DNA of 64,000 nt from Rhodospirillales bacterium URHD0017 (GCA_900110395.1 FODP01000003.1:310001-374000), one strand, 5' to 3'; positions 35,251 to 43,697 are shown, counted from the stretch's first letter. A program made the numbers and translations. Notes: generated from the sequence alone by a model not told the origin.

Positions 35251-36569
35251 GACGACGCCCGATCGGCGGTCAGCTTTTCGATCGCCTGCTCGTAGGCACG
35301 CGCGAAGGCTTTGCCGAACACGCTGTCGAAATCGTCCGAAAGCGCCTGGGTCACGCTCTTGTGCAGTTGTCCGAACGCTTCCCATGCTTTGGCCTTCTTC
35401 TGCGCGGGATGGATCTGTAATCCACCGCCGCCCGCCTTCTGTTCGATGATCTCGGGCGCGAACTGCCCGAGCAGCACCCGCACGGCCTCCTGCATCGCCG
35501 AGATCGTCGCCAGTTCATGCATGCGCAGGTCCTCGAAAGCCTCGGCAATCGCCTCGTCGGCCGGCATGCCACCACGCCGGCCCGTGCCGAGCAGGGTCGC
35601 CAGGGCATCGTCGTCGTCGAGCGAAAACTTCAACGGGTTGTTGCCGCTCGGCCTGATCATCGTCTGCTCGATGCGGAACTCGTCCTTGATGCTGGCCCGC
35701 GCCATCAAGGTCTGCCGAAGGCCGGTAACGCTTGCCCGCAGCGCCGCACCGATGCGCTCCAGCGTCTTCTCCGGATCCGGCAGCGTGGCATCGCTCAACG
35801 CGACGCCGCGCAGGAACGCCTCGACGACCGCGGAATCGCTCGCCGCCTCGGCCGGTGGCGCTGCTGGCGGCGCGGCGGCCCGGCGTTCCCTTTTTGCCGG
35901 GGCGGGAGCCGCCTCCTCCGGAGCGCTCTCAGCCTGCTGCGGCCGCGCCGGCTGGGGCCGTGGCGCGGCGGCAGGCAGGTCGACATCCCAGTCGTCGGGA
36001 ATGATCGCGACCGGCCCCGGCGGCCGGAAAGCGCTTTGAAGGGCTGGTACGTGATCGGAGTCGGTCGGACCGCTGAACGGCTCCGAATTGGGCGCGAGCG
36101 GATCGAAGTCAGCCGGCAGGATCGGCGTGTTCGGCGCGTCCAGCATCGACGAGGAGCTGGACAGCCTGGCGTCCTGGTAGGGACGGACGTCGGAGCGCGA
36201 CGGCACGGGGTCGTGGGCGTCCAGGAAGCTGTCGCGCTCGCGCGCGGGCTCTTCGTCGTCGATGATCACCTCGATCTCGTAGAGGCCGAACTTGACCCTG
36301 TCGCCATTGCGCAGCTTCTGGCTGGCGCCCTTGCCGATCGGGTCGCCGGCCTGGTTGAGGAACGTGCCGTTGGTGCTGTGATCCTGCACCTCCCATTCGC
36401 CGACGCCGTAGACGAACTGGCAGTGCTTCTTCGACAGGTGACGCTCAGGATCGGCAACGACCCATTGATTGTCCTTCCCCCGACCTATGGAGAACTCGCC
36501 GCCGCGAACCTCGCGCCGCTCGGGCGCCACGTTGTCGGGGCAACGGATCATGACAAGCTTCAGGGTCAC
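35247..36569 (-). CDS. tagH: T6SS forkhead-associated protein Fha (TagH)
   Basis: A 440-residue protein with an N-terminal FHA domain (about 20-100: GGEFSIGRGKDNQW, RHLSKKHCQF, HSTNGTFLN), which binds phosphothreonine. A long Pro/Ala/Glu linker and a C-terminal T6SS-specific helical domain (about 250-430: VVEAFLRGVAL, FGKAFARAYEQA) follow. I place the start at the GTG at 36569, which gives the usual MTLKL opening; an ATG lies 18 bases further in. It is the first gene of the leftward operon. It reads the PpkA mark and promotes assembly. Confidence 0.9.
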   Translation of the reverse strand: MTLKLVMIRCPDNVAPERREVRGGEFSIGRGKDNQWVVADPERHLSKKHCQFVYGVGEWEVQDHSTNGTFLNQAGDPIGKGASQKLRNGDRVKFGLYEIEVIIDDEEPARERDSFLDAHDPVPSRSDVRPYQDARLSSSSSMLDAPNTPILPADFDPLAPNSEPFSGPTDSDHVPALQSAFRPPGPVAIIPDDWDVDLPAAAPRPQPARPQQAESAPEEAAPAPAKRERRAAAPPAAPPAEAASDSAVVEAFLRGVALSDATLPDPEKTLERIGAALRASVTGLRQTLMARASIKDEFRIEQTMIRPSGNNPLKFSLDDDDALATLLGTGRRGGMPADEAIAEAFEDLRMHELATISAMQEAVRVLLGQFAPEIIEQKAGGGGLQIHPAQKKAKAWEAFGQLHKSVTQALSDDFDSVFGKAFARAYEQAIEKLTADRASS

Positions 36570-36639
36570 TTGAAGGCGCACTCCTGCAGGGGAGGCGAAA
36601 GGCAGGTCCGATCGCCTAAAATAGTAGTAGGGGAACCCA

Positions 36640-36674
36640 CGATTGGGCAATCGTATTTGGCTTTTGGACCAATC
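36640..36674. promoter_or_regulatory. Nested inverted repeats upstream of fha
   Basis: The AT-rich 194-bp gap between fha and the rightward glucosaminidase gene contains CGATTG-GG-CAATCG (36640-36653, perfect) and TTGG-A-CCAA (36664-36672). The GATTGG at 36641 and the CCAATC ending at 36674 also form a wider pair. This looks like a multi-site operator that could control both genes. Confidence 0.4.
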
Positions 36675-36763
36675 CTATTGAAAGTTGTAGGACGCCTTGA
36701 AACTACCATTAATATGCGCATTAACCGAGGTGGTTGACGCTCCGGGGCGGCGCCAGCCATCCT

Positions 36764-37576
36764 ATGCGTGAGCCATTCGACATAGGCTCTGTCGCCATGT
36801 GCCTTGCCCCATCGCAGACCATCCTGAGCACCGACGAAGCCGGTGCAGTCGCTCCGCCGATCTTCACCTCGGTCGGACAGGACGCCGTCAACGGCCCGGG
36901 CGACGTGTTCGTCATCCAATCGCTGTTGAACCGGCGGCTGCCCAAGCCTCACACCGACGTTCCGGTCACCGGCACCATGGATCCCGGGACGATCCTCGCC
37001 ATCAAGGCGTTCCAGGCGGTGGTGATGGGCATGAACCCGCCGACCGGATATGTGGCGCCCGGCAGCCCGACCTACTACGCCCTGGCGGCGCGGCCGCTGG
37101 TCACCAAGGAGCAGGCGCCGACGCCGCGCTTCGGCCATGTCGGCATCGTTCCGCCGGAGATCATCGAGGCGGCCAAGGCGTCGGGCCGGCGTTGGGGCAT
37201 CCCGGCCTCGATCACGCTCGCACAGTGGATCGTCGAGAGTGCCTGGGGAGCGGCCATGCCGCCCGACAGCAACAACCCGTTCGGCATCAAGGCGCTGGAG
37301 GGCCAGCCCGCGGTCGAAAGCGAGACCCGCGAGGTCATCGACGGCAAGGTGGTGACGATGGTGGCGCGCTTCCGGCGTTTCGCCAGCACGTCCGAGGCGT
37401 TCGAATTGCACGGCAAGCTGCTGTCGACCGGCTCGCCCTATCGGGCGGCCATGGAGGTCGTCAAGGACCCCGACCGCTTCGCCGACGCGCTGACCGGCGT
37501 CTATGCCACCGATCCGCAATACGGCACGACTCTGAAGTGGGTGATGGATAACTATCGCCTGAAGCAATACGACTGA
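36764..37576 (+). CDS. Glucosaminidase (FlgJ/muramidase-type) with peptidoglycan-binding domain
   Basis: A 270-residue cell-wall hydrolase. Residues about 36-112 form a peptidoglycan-binding-1-like domain (DVFVIQSLLNRR, TMDPGTILAIKAFQ). Residues about 128-270 form the glucosaminidase domain, with Glu158 in AQWIVESAWG as the expected catalytic acid, then NNPFGIKA and PDRFADALTGVYATDPQY. No signal peptide is visible, which is odd for a wall enzyme. Next to fha and a complete T6SS, it may be a T6SS effector or an enzyme that clears wall for the apparatus. The start is uncertain (ATG 36764 or 36797). Confidence 0.82.
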   Translation: MREPFDIGSVAMCLAPSQTILSTDEAGAVAPPIFTSVGQDAVNGPGDVFVIQSLLNRRLPKPHTDVPVTGTMDPGTILAIKAFQAVVMGMNPPTGYVAPGSPTYYALAARPLVTKEQAPTPRFGHVGIVPPEIIEAAKASGRRWGIPASITLAQWIVESAWGAAMPPDSNNPFGIKALEGQPAVESETREVIDGKVVTMVARFRRFASTSEAFELHGKLLSTGSPYRAAMEVVKDPDRFADALTGVYATDPQYGTTLKWVMDNYRLKQYD

Positions 37577-37577
37577 C

Positions 37578-37841
37578 CTACGGCTTGAATTCGCCGCCAG
37601 GCACCGTGATCTTGGCGTCGCGCAGTCGCTTCTCCAGCACCGGAATGGCGGTCGCGGGCTTTCCCCTCGAGCAGTCGTCGAGCGCCTGCAGGGCCTCGAC
37701 GTCGACCCGCCGGCCTGTCGCATTCTGGACATAGCGGCGATAGAGGTCGCTGAGCTGGGCGCAATAGGCCTTGTCATCGCCTTGCGCCTGGGCGAGCGGC
37801 GCCGACGCCAAGACGGCTAGAACGAGGAGTATGCGTTTCAC
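37578..37841 (-). CDS. Small secreted protein, possible immunity partner
   Basis: An 87-residue protein with a signal peptide (cleaved after AQA, residue 19) and a helical 68-residue mature part. Two cysteines (in AYCAQL and DDCSRG) probably form a disulfide. It ends one base from the stop of the convergent glucosaminidase gene. Small periplasmic Cys-containing proteins of this kind are common in alphaproteobacteria, so the neighbouring hydrolase makes an immunity role possible, not shown. Confidence 0.7.
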   Translation of the reverse strand: MKRILLVLAVLASAPLAQAQGDDKAYCAQLSDLYRRYVQNATGRRVDVEALQALDDCSRGKPATAIPVLEKRLRDAKITVPGGEFKP

Positions 37842-37890
37842 GAGACCTGTCCCATGATCGGCGCTGGCCCGCAGTCGTGGCGGACCCGAT

Positions 37891-38058
37891 TTGGCCGATG
37901 ACGATGTGTTCGAAGCGATCGTACATCACAATGGCCCCAACTCGAACTCCCCGCCTGATCTCTCGTACGCATCGCGACACTGGGAATCTGTGGGATTTGC
38001 CACTGAGAGCCCGTCCCATTGGGCGCAAACTGGACAGGCGATGCCAGTTGCCCTGTAA
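37891..38058 (+). CDS. Candidate small ORF of unknown function
   Basis: A frame open from 37858 to the TAA at 38056-38058 has protein-like composition (VFEAIVHHNGPNSNSPPD, then SYASRHWESVGFATESPSHW). Possible starts are TTG 37891 or GTG 37906; neither has a good ribosome site. An ATG at 37854 in another frame would join it after a one-base shift. It lies between the small secreted protein and the protease-like gene, so it may be a remnant of a disrupted gene. Confidence 0.35.
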   Translation: MADDDVFEAIVHHNGPNSNSPPDLSYASRHWESVGFATESPSHWAQTGQAMPVAL

Positions 38059-38091
38059 TCAGGGCATCACTCGGGCAAGGGCGCGGCGGCC

Positions 38092-38226
38092 ATGAACATC
38101 CGAATGATTCACAACGGCAGGGATCGCGATTCCCTCCTGATGCCGATGGACGATCGGACCGTCGATCTCATGCTCCAGGTACAGCGTCCAGCTGATCCGC
38201 TGCGAGCCGACCACGCGCGTCAATGA
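38092..38226 (+). pseudogene. Likely frameshifted 5' part of the metzincin-like gene
   Basis: From the ATG at 38092 a frame reads MNIRMIHNGRDRDSLLMPMD and then DRTVDLMLQVQ, and closes at 38226. The frame of the downstream protease is open from 38141 and reads sensibly as VQLIRCEPTTRVNEFRSV before its first canonical start at 38267. Removing one base near 38183-38190 would fuse both into one protein. Either the gene is frameshifted, or the sequence carries one extra base, or two ORFs overlap. Confidence 0.45.
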
Positions 38227-38266
38227 GTTCCGCTCGGTCGATACCCACGTCCCCGGCAACGGTACC

Positions 38267-38941
38267 GTGCGCGACGGCTCCGACCGGTTCAATCTCGATC
38301 CTTGGACGGATGCCGAGTGGCTCGCCTTTCGCGACAATTTCGTGCGTGTCATCACGCGCTATTGGGACGGCAAGTTCGATCTCACGCCGAACAGGGCCTG
38401 GTACCAGGCGCGCCACGCGATCGGCGCGCCCACGGCATCGAAGATCACCTGCAGCCTTTCGATCGGGCTGGTCGATGCGGCCGGACAGGCGAACCAGCGG
38501 TACTTCATCATCAAGCCGCGCGAGACGAACTTCCGCTCCTTCGCCTGGGCCGAGCACCGGCTGGGCATGTTCACCCATCGCGACCTCGCCCTCGACTGGA
38601 ACACCCGGCGGACGCGGCTGGGGCGGGTGCGGCACAGCGTCAGCTTTCTCCAGACCACGATCCTGCACGAGTTCGGGCATACGCTCGGGCTGCAGCATGT
38701 TGGCGGCAGGGGCAACGCGGATGCGAACTACGGAATTTCGCTGGAGTCGCGCAACGAGCTCATGGGCATGGGCGACCACGCGACGGCGAGATTGGCCCGG
38801 CCGTGGATCACGCAGCTGGGCCACCATCTGTTACCGGCCCGCGGCGAAGCAGCGGTGCGCTTCACACCGCGCGTGGTCGGACCGCAGCTGATCACGTACT
38901 GGGACAACGACTGGGTGCCGCCGCCGCAGCCCGCGCCCTAG
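38267..38941 (+). CDS. Metzincin-like zinc metalloprotease
   Basis: A 224-residue product from the GTG at 38267. The zinc site HEFGHTLGLQH (His134, Glu135, His138, His144) is the HExxHxxGxxH signature of metzincins, and the following ELMGMG looks like the Met-turn. No signal peptide is present in this version, but the true N-terminus may lie upstream in another frame (see 38092). It is separate from the T6SS operons but within 1.2 kb of the glucosaminidase gene. Its substrate is unknown. Confidence 0.7.
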   Translation: MRDGSDRFNLDPWTDAEWLAFRDNFVRVITRYWDGKFDLTPNRAWYQARHAIGAPTASKITCSLSIGLVDAAGQANQRYFIIKPRETNFRSFAWAEHRLGMFTHRDLALDWNTRRTRLGRVRHSVSFLQTTILHEFGHTLGLQHVGGRGNADANYGISLESRNELMGMGDHATARLARPWITQLGHHLLPARGEAAVRFTPRVVGPQLITYWDNDWVPPPQPAP

Positions 38942-38984
38942 CGGGATTTGACTCCGGCAATTGTGCCCCGGCACATTGCCTCGC

Positions 38985-40298
38985 ATGCCCCTTTCCCTTC
39001 TTCTCACCGGCGATTCGATCCTGCAGCGCCGGCTGAACAGCCGCGACGACGCCGAGCTCAAGCCACTGTTCGACAAGGTGCGTGCGGCCGACGTCGCCTT
39101 CACCAATCTCGAGGGCCTGGCGAACGACTATCGCGGCGATCCCGCCCTGGAGAGCGGCGGTTCGCATTTCGGCGCGCCCGCCTGGGTGCTGGACGAGCTG
39201 GTCACGGCCGGCTTCGACCTCTTCGCCACCGCCACCAACCATGCGCTCGATTATTCGATCTCGGGCCTCGTGCACACGATCGAGGCGCTGGAGACGCGCG
39301 GGCTTTCCTTCGCGGGCGTCGGCCGCAATCTCGAGGATGCGCGCCGGCCCTGCTATCACACCTCGAGCGCCGGCACCGTGGCGATGATCTCCTGCTGCTC
39401 GACCTTCGCCAAGGGCAACGAGGCGGGCGCCCAGCGGCCCGACCTGCCGGGACGTCCGGGGCTCAACCCCCTGCATGTCGAGACGCTGCACGAGGTCACC
39501 GAGCAACAGCTCGCGGTGCTGCGCGAGGTCGCCGACCAGCTCGGCCTGGAGGCCGATCGCCAGCAGAAGATCAAGTCGGGCTTCGCCTTCCCGCTCGCCG
39601 ACCCGGCCCTCTTCCCGCTGGGCGACCTCAAGTTCAAGTCGGCCAACCAGGCGCAGGTCCGAACGTCACCCAACGCCAAGGACGTCGCGGCCATCGTGCG
39701 CTGGATCGAGGAGGCACGCGGGCTCGCCGACCTCGTGATGGTGAGCCTGCATGCACACGAGCAGCTCGGCCCCAAGGAAGTGCCGGCCGAGTTCATCGGC
39801 AGCTTCGCCCGTGAGATGATCGACGCCGGCGCCGATCTCGTGGTCGGCCATGGCCCACACCTGTTGCGCGGCCTTGAGCTCTACAAGGGCAAGCCGATCT
39901 TCTACAGCCTGGGCAACTTCATCGGCCAGAACGAGCTGGTGGCCAAGATCCCGGCCGACGGCTACGACCGCTTCCGCGCCGAGCCTCATCTGACGCCGGG
40001 GCAGGTCTATCAGAAGCGCACGCAGGGCGACCAGGCGGGCTTCCCGTCCGATCGCCGCTATTGGGAATCGATCGTGCCCACGCTCGCTTACGAAAGCGGG
40101 CCGAATGGGCGAATGACCTTGCGCTCGATCGAGCTGACGCCGATCTCGCTCGGCTGGAAGGACGCGCGCCACCGTCGCGGCCGCCCACGCCTCGCCGGGA
40201 AAGAGGACGGAACCGCCATCCTTGACCGTTTCGCCGAACTCTCACGGCCGTTCGGAACCGAGGTTGGCAACGAGGCGCGGTCGGTCCGCCTGGGTTAG
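38985..40298 (+). CDS. CapA/PgsA-family metallophosphatase-like protein
   Basis: A 437-residue CapA-like protein with the calcineurin-like phosphoesterase layout of poly-gamma-glutamate capsule proteins: LLLTGDSILQRR, TATNHALDYS, VVGHGPHLLRGLELY and IFYSLGNFIGQ. Without CapB or CapC nearby, a capsule role is unlikely; many such proteins in proteobacteria are of unknown use. No signal peptide is seen from the ATG at 38985, the start that fits the family. The next gene (SDR) begins 5 bp later. Confidence 0.85.
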   Translation: MPLSLLLTGDSILQRRLNSRDDAELKPLFDKVRAADVAFTNLEGLANDYRGDPALESGGSHFGAPAWVLDELVTAGFDLFATATNHALDYSISGLVHTIEALETRGLSFAGVGRNLEDARRPCYHTSSAGTVAMISCCSTFAKGNEAGAQRPDLPGRPGLNPLHVETLHEVTEQQLAVLREVADQLGLEADRQQKIKSGFAFPLADPALFPLGDLKFKSANQAQVRTSPNAKDVAAIVRWIEEARGLADLVMVSLHAHEQLGPKEVPAEFIGSFAREMIDAGADLVVGHGPHLLRGLELYKGKPIFYSLGNFIGQNELVAKIPADGYDRFRAEPHLTPGQVYQKRTQGDQAGFPSDRRYWESIVPTLAYESGPNGRMTLRSIELTPISLGWKDARHRRGRPRLAGKEDGTAILDRFAELSRPFGTEVGNEARSVRLG

Positions 40299-40303
40299 CC
40301 GTC

Positions 40304-41080
40304 ATGCCGCAAGACACCTTCGACCGCTTCCGCCTGACCGGCCGGACGGCGCTTGTCACCGGCGCGCGCCGGGAGATCGGCCGGGCAATCGCTCTCGCCT
40401 TGGCGGGAGCCGGCGCACGGCTGGCAATCCACCATGCCGGCACGACCGAGGAGACAGCCGACGCCGACACCGTGGTCCGGGAAATCGAGCAGGCCGGCGG
40501 CACGGCGCGCGCCTTCGGCCAGGATTTTGCCCTCGATGATTCGGGGCATCGTTTGGCCGCCGCCGTCACCGCCTGGTCGCCCGTCGATATCCTGGTCCTG
40601 AACGCGTCGATCGAACTGCCGGAGGCCTACCAGGCAATCACGCGAGAGCGGTTCGACAAGCAGGTTTCCGTCAACCTGCGCAGCCCGCTGGAACTTCTGC
40701 AGGCGCTAGTACCGCCAATGGGTGCCCGCGGCTGGGGCCGTGTCGTCACGATCGGCAGCGTGCAGCAGGTTCGGCCGCATCCGCAGATGATGGTCTATGC
40801 CGGGACCAAGGCAGCCCAGCTCAACTGGTCATGGAACCTGGCGCGCCAGTTCGGCGGCCGAGGCGTCACCGTGAACAATCTCGCCCCCGGCGCCATCCTG
40901 ACCGCGCGCAACCGCACCCAGATGGCGACCGAAGGCGAAGCGCTCGTGCAACGCATTCCGGCTGGCCGGTTGGGCAAGCCCGACGATCTCGCGGGAGCTG
41001 CCTTGCTGCTGTGTTCGGATGCCGGCGCGTACATCAATGGGGTCGATCTCTACGTCGATGGTGGCCGATCCATCGCATAA
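40304..41080 (+). CDS. Short-chain dehydrogenase/reductase
   Basis: A 258-residue classical SDR. The NAD(P)-binding segment is LVTGARREIGRAIA (TGxxxxxG, with Ile before the last Gly). Further marks are LNASIELPE in place of NNAG, IGSVQQ (catalytic Ser) and the VYAGTKAA Tyr-x-x-x-Lys pair. It is cotranscribed with the CapA-like gene (5 bp). The substrate is unknown. Confidence 0.88.
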   Translation: MPQDTFDRFRLTGRTALVTGARREIGRAIALALAGAGARLAIHHAGTTEETADADTVVREIEQAGGTARAFGQDFALDDSGHRLAAAVTAWSPVDILVLNASIELPEAYQAITRERFDKQVSVNLRSPLELLQALVPPMGARGWGRVVTIGSVQQVRPHPQMMVYAGTKAAQLNWSWNLARQFGGRGVTVNNLAPGAILTARNRTQMATEGEALVQRIPAGRLGKPDDLAGAALLLCSDAGAYINGVDLYVDGGRSIA

Positions 41081-41093
41081 GCCCTCCTGCTTC

Positions 41094-41585
41094 ATGTACA
41101 GTGTGCCTCCAACGTTGCGCCGGGAGCCTATCACGACACCCGAGGCCCGATATCTTGCGGGATTGGTCGCGCTGAATGCGGTGGCCGCCGAGTTTCAGCT
41201 CTGGAGGGAGTTCGAATGTACCTGGGCCGGCCGTCCGGACAGACCGTCCTTTGCAGTCGACTTCAGTGGCAACGCCATCATCTTGGCGGCGGTCGCGGTA
41301 TCGTTCTTCATTGCCGGCATCTTCGCCGTGCGCAGGGTCTACGGCACCGCGGGCGACTCAGTGTGGGAGCGCAGCGCCCGGAGCGCTTTCGTTCAGTGGC
41401 TCTACCTGACCGCGCTGGCGGTCCCGGTGGCTCTTGGCGTGGTCCCGCTGCTGACGGCTCTGATGATTCCTTGGGGCGGCATCGGAATCTTCATGATCGT
41501 TCTTGCGAAGTTCGGCCTTCTGTTCGCACTTGCGACGGCTATCTGGAACCTCGCGTTCGTCGTCCTGATTCGCCCGAAATCGTAA
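41094..41585 (+). CDS. Small membrane protein of unknown function
   Basis: A 163-residue protein with three or four hydrophobic segments (about 59-82, 105-133 and 137-158: ILAAVAVSFFIAGIFAV, LYLTALAVPVALGVV, FGLLFALATAIWNLAFVV). I do not recognise a family. The ATG at 41094 lies 13 bp after the SDR stop. The open frame extends upstream into the SDR gene, so a longer product is possible but less likely. Confidence 0.55.
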   Translation: MYSVPPTLRREPITTPEARYLAGLVALNAVAAEFQLWREFECTWAGRPDRPSFAVDFSGNAIILAAVAVSFFIAGIFAVRRVYGTAGDSVWERSARSAFVQWLYLTALAVPVALGVVPLLTALMIPWGGIGIFMIVLAKFGLLFALATAIWNLAFVVLIRPKS

Positions 41586-41668
41586 TCCCGCTGCATGCGG
41601 TTCGGCAAAACGTTCCCAGGGCTGCTTCGCAGGGCTTGTCCTGCGTAGCGCGCAGCGCGAAGCAGGAT

Positions 41669-41725
41669 GGTGCCCCCGGTCGGACTCGAACCAACACTTC
41701 CGTGAGAAACCTGATTCTGAGTCAG
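41669..41725 (-). pseudogene. 3' half of a tRNA-Leu (anticodon CAG), attachment-site-like remnant
   Basis: On the minus strand it begins in the anticodon stem and loop (CTGACTCAGAATCAG, anticodon CAG) and continues through the long variable arm, T-arm, 3' acceptor strand and encoded CCA. The D-arm and 5' acceptor strand are absent. Over its 57 bases it differs from the intact tRNA-Leu at 59539 by one indel and one substitution. Confidence 0.8.
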
Positions 41726-41811
41726 ATCGCGAAGCACCCGATAAGTGTTGATTCGTAAGGGTTGTCGCCCTGATGGTCGAACAGCCATACGCACTTTCTG
41801 GCCGGGCTACA

Positions 41812-42280
41812 TCACAGCAGCATCCGCTTCCCGTACCACTATCGCGACGCGCTCGCGGCGCTGCACATTGACAGAAGCCGGCCTACGGCGCGCACCGCGG
41901 CGTCGCCGACCGCTCCACCCGCAGTATTGCGTCGGCAACGGAGACTTGTCCGCTCTGGGCCGACTTGGTTAGCTACCGGTGGAGCAGAGGAGAGCCTCAT
42001 AGAAGGAATGCTCGCACAACTCAGCCCACGCGAAGAGACTGCGCTGCAAAGGTCGGATTCGCCAGCGGCGAGGCACTCGGGCCCGACCATATTCGCCGCC
42101 TGCTTCAGCTCGGCCTCATCGAGCGGAACGCCTGGCGCTGGTCGCTGAGGGAGACCGGGCATCGTCGATACGATGCGCTGATGTCCGCCGACACAGGCGT
42201 CACCACGGTCGCCTGAGCAGAGTCGAGCGAGGCGCCCCCGCCGCTACGGCGAGCCATGACCAGGATCACCGGTGTTTGGT
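41812..42280 (+). repeat. Imperfect repeat, copy A (partner at 45352-45612)
   Basis: Two blocks recur downstream in the same order. One contains CAGCATCCGCTTCC and ends TGACAGAAGCCGGC (about 41812-41885). The other contains ACACAGGCGTCACCA and GTCGCCTGAGCAG (about 42181-42280). In copy A they are separated by about 300 bp that contain a frameshifted small gene; copy B has lost most of this. Confidence 0.65.
42008..42216 (+). pseudogene. Frameshifted small helical protein gene
   Basis: From the ATG at 42008 the frame reads MLAQLSPREETALQ. After a one-base loss near 42047 the sensible sequence continues in another frame as KVGFASGEALGPDHIRRLL and then QLGLIERNAWRWSLRETG to a stop at 42216. The intact product would be about 70 residues, with a winged-helix-like look. 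The LSPxExxxL start is shared with the small gene at 57048. It is either a pseudogene or a base-call error. Confidence 0.5.
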
Positions 42281-42448
42281 TTGTCGCTTCGTTCCGCGTC
42301 GCATGCCGTCACCAAGCCGTTATGCGAGGTGCATGCTGGCCAACGCCGAACGCTCGGTAAGGGGGCGGCGCACGGCTTGCGCAGGATGGCGAAGCTAAAT
42401 AGATGGCTCGGCCGGCAACTCAACGACAGGCGCGCCGTTCTGCCGCTT

Positions 42449-43396
42449 ATGAGCACCCCACGCACCAACAAGGCCGGCGAACGGCAGGCCGAGCCGAAGA
42501 CCGTGCCGCCAGGCCTGTGGCCCGCGCTGAAGGCCGCCGTCTCCGACTGGTCGGCGCACAAGAGCGCGAAGGCCGGAGCCGCCATAGCCTACTACTCCAT
42601 CTTTTCGCTCGGCCCGCTGATCGTCGTCGTCATCTCCATCGCCGCGCTCGTCTTCGGACGAGAGGGCGTCCAGCGCGAGGTGACCGAGGCGATCCGCGGA
42701 TTGCTGGGCGACAAGGGGACGGAGTCGGTCAACAGCATGCTGTCGGCCGCGGGCAAGCCAAGCGAAGGTATCTTCGCCTCCATCATCGGCACGGTGACAT
42801 TGATCTTCGCAGCGATCGGCGTGGTCGTGCAGCTCAAGGAAGCGCTGAATGTCGTCTGGGAAGTGCAGCCCAAGCCGGGCGGCGGGATCTGGGGCTTTGC
42901 GCGCAACTATGTCCTGTCGCTGGCGGGGGTGCTCACGATCGGCTTCCTGCTGCTGGTGTCGATGCTGCTGACGGCCGGCTTGTCGGCGTTCACCAGGACC
43001 TTCGGCACCTTCATCCCCGAGCCGCTTCTCCAGGCGGCGGGGTTCGTGGTCTCCTTTGCCGTCATCAGCGTGCTGTTCGCGCTGATGTTCAAGTGGCTCC
43101 CCGACGCCCAGGTCGACTGGCGCGACGTATGGCTGGGGGCGCTGGCGACGGCCGCCCTGTTCGAGATCGGCAAGTTCCTGATCGGCTTCTATATCGGCAA
43201 GCAGGGCCTCGAATCGACGTACGGTGCGTCGGCCTCGATCGTCATCGTCCTGATCTGGGTCTATTATACCGCGCAGATCGTGCTGTTGGGGGCGGAATTC
43301 ACGCATGTCCGGTCGAAGCAGCGCGACGGGCTGCGCCGCAAACAGGACCACGAAGCCGAGCGCGCCTGGCGCCGCCCGCACCTCGCGTCCCGCTGA
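42449..43396 (+). CDS. YihY/BrkB-family inner membrane protein
   Basis: A 315-residue protein of the YihY/BrkB (formerly called RNase BN) family with about six membrane helices. Marks are KAGAAIAYYSIFSLGPLIVV, the family glycine-rich segment near VNSMLSAAGKPSEG, LNVVWEVQP and the C-terminal YGASASIVIVLIWVYY (split). The cytosolic tail is basic. An alternative start lies at 42386. Function in the family is not settled. It is the first long intact gene inside the candidate island. Confidence 0.88.
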   Translation: MSTPRTNKAGERQAEPKTVPPGLWPALKAAVSDWSAHKSAKAGAAIAYYSIFSLGPLIVVVISIAALVFGREGVQREVTEAIRGLLGDKGTESVNSMLSAAGKPSEGIFASIIGTVTLIFAAIGVVVQLKEALNVVWEVQPKPGGGIWGFARNYVLSLAGVLTIGFLLLVSMLLTAGLSAFTRTFGTFIPEPLLQAAGFVVSFAVISVLFALMFKWLPDAQVDWRDVWLGALATAALFEIGKFLIGFYIGKQGLESTYGASASIVIVLIWVYYTAQIVLLGAEFTHVRSKQRDGLRRKQDHEAERAWRRPHLASR

Positions 43397-43622
43397 CCGG
43401 CAGGCGGTTGGTGCGGACAGGAGAGGGAGCCTCACGGCGGCGCTGCGCCGATGGCCGCGCCACTTTCAAAAGATCGACTTGCGCTGGAAGGTAGTCGGCG
43501 ACGACCGGAACGATCCGAAATCCGAGCCGCGACGGGCGCGCGTTGCGGCCCCCGCACGGCCGCGCAAATGGACAAAGATCGTCAAGCGCCGGGCGGCAGC
43601 GAAGGGCAGCTGCCAGGGCCTC

Positions 43623-43697
43623 TCACCTGAAGCCCAGGTATCCAAGGACCGCCAGAACGATGACAATTGCGCCGACCCACCAGACGATGTTGTTCAT
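43623..43697 (-). CDS. 24-residue single-pass membrane peptide
   Basis: A tiny gene with a good ribosome site (GAGGAG, 7 bases before the ATG at 43697). It codes for MNNIVWWVGAIVIVLAVLG followed by YLGFR: one membrane helix with a short positive tail. Similar very short hydrophobic proteins occur in rhizobial relatives. It lies about 40 bases downstream of the predicted start of an exact EcfG promoter (43745-43769), which supports it as a real, stress-induced gene. Confidence 0.65.
   Translation of the reverse strand: MNNIVWWVGAIVIVLAVLGYLGFR

Noticed and set aside
43495..43534. Additional EcfG promoter starting at GGAACGATCC
   Set aside because: No CGTT occurs 16-17 bases downstream.
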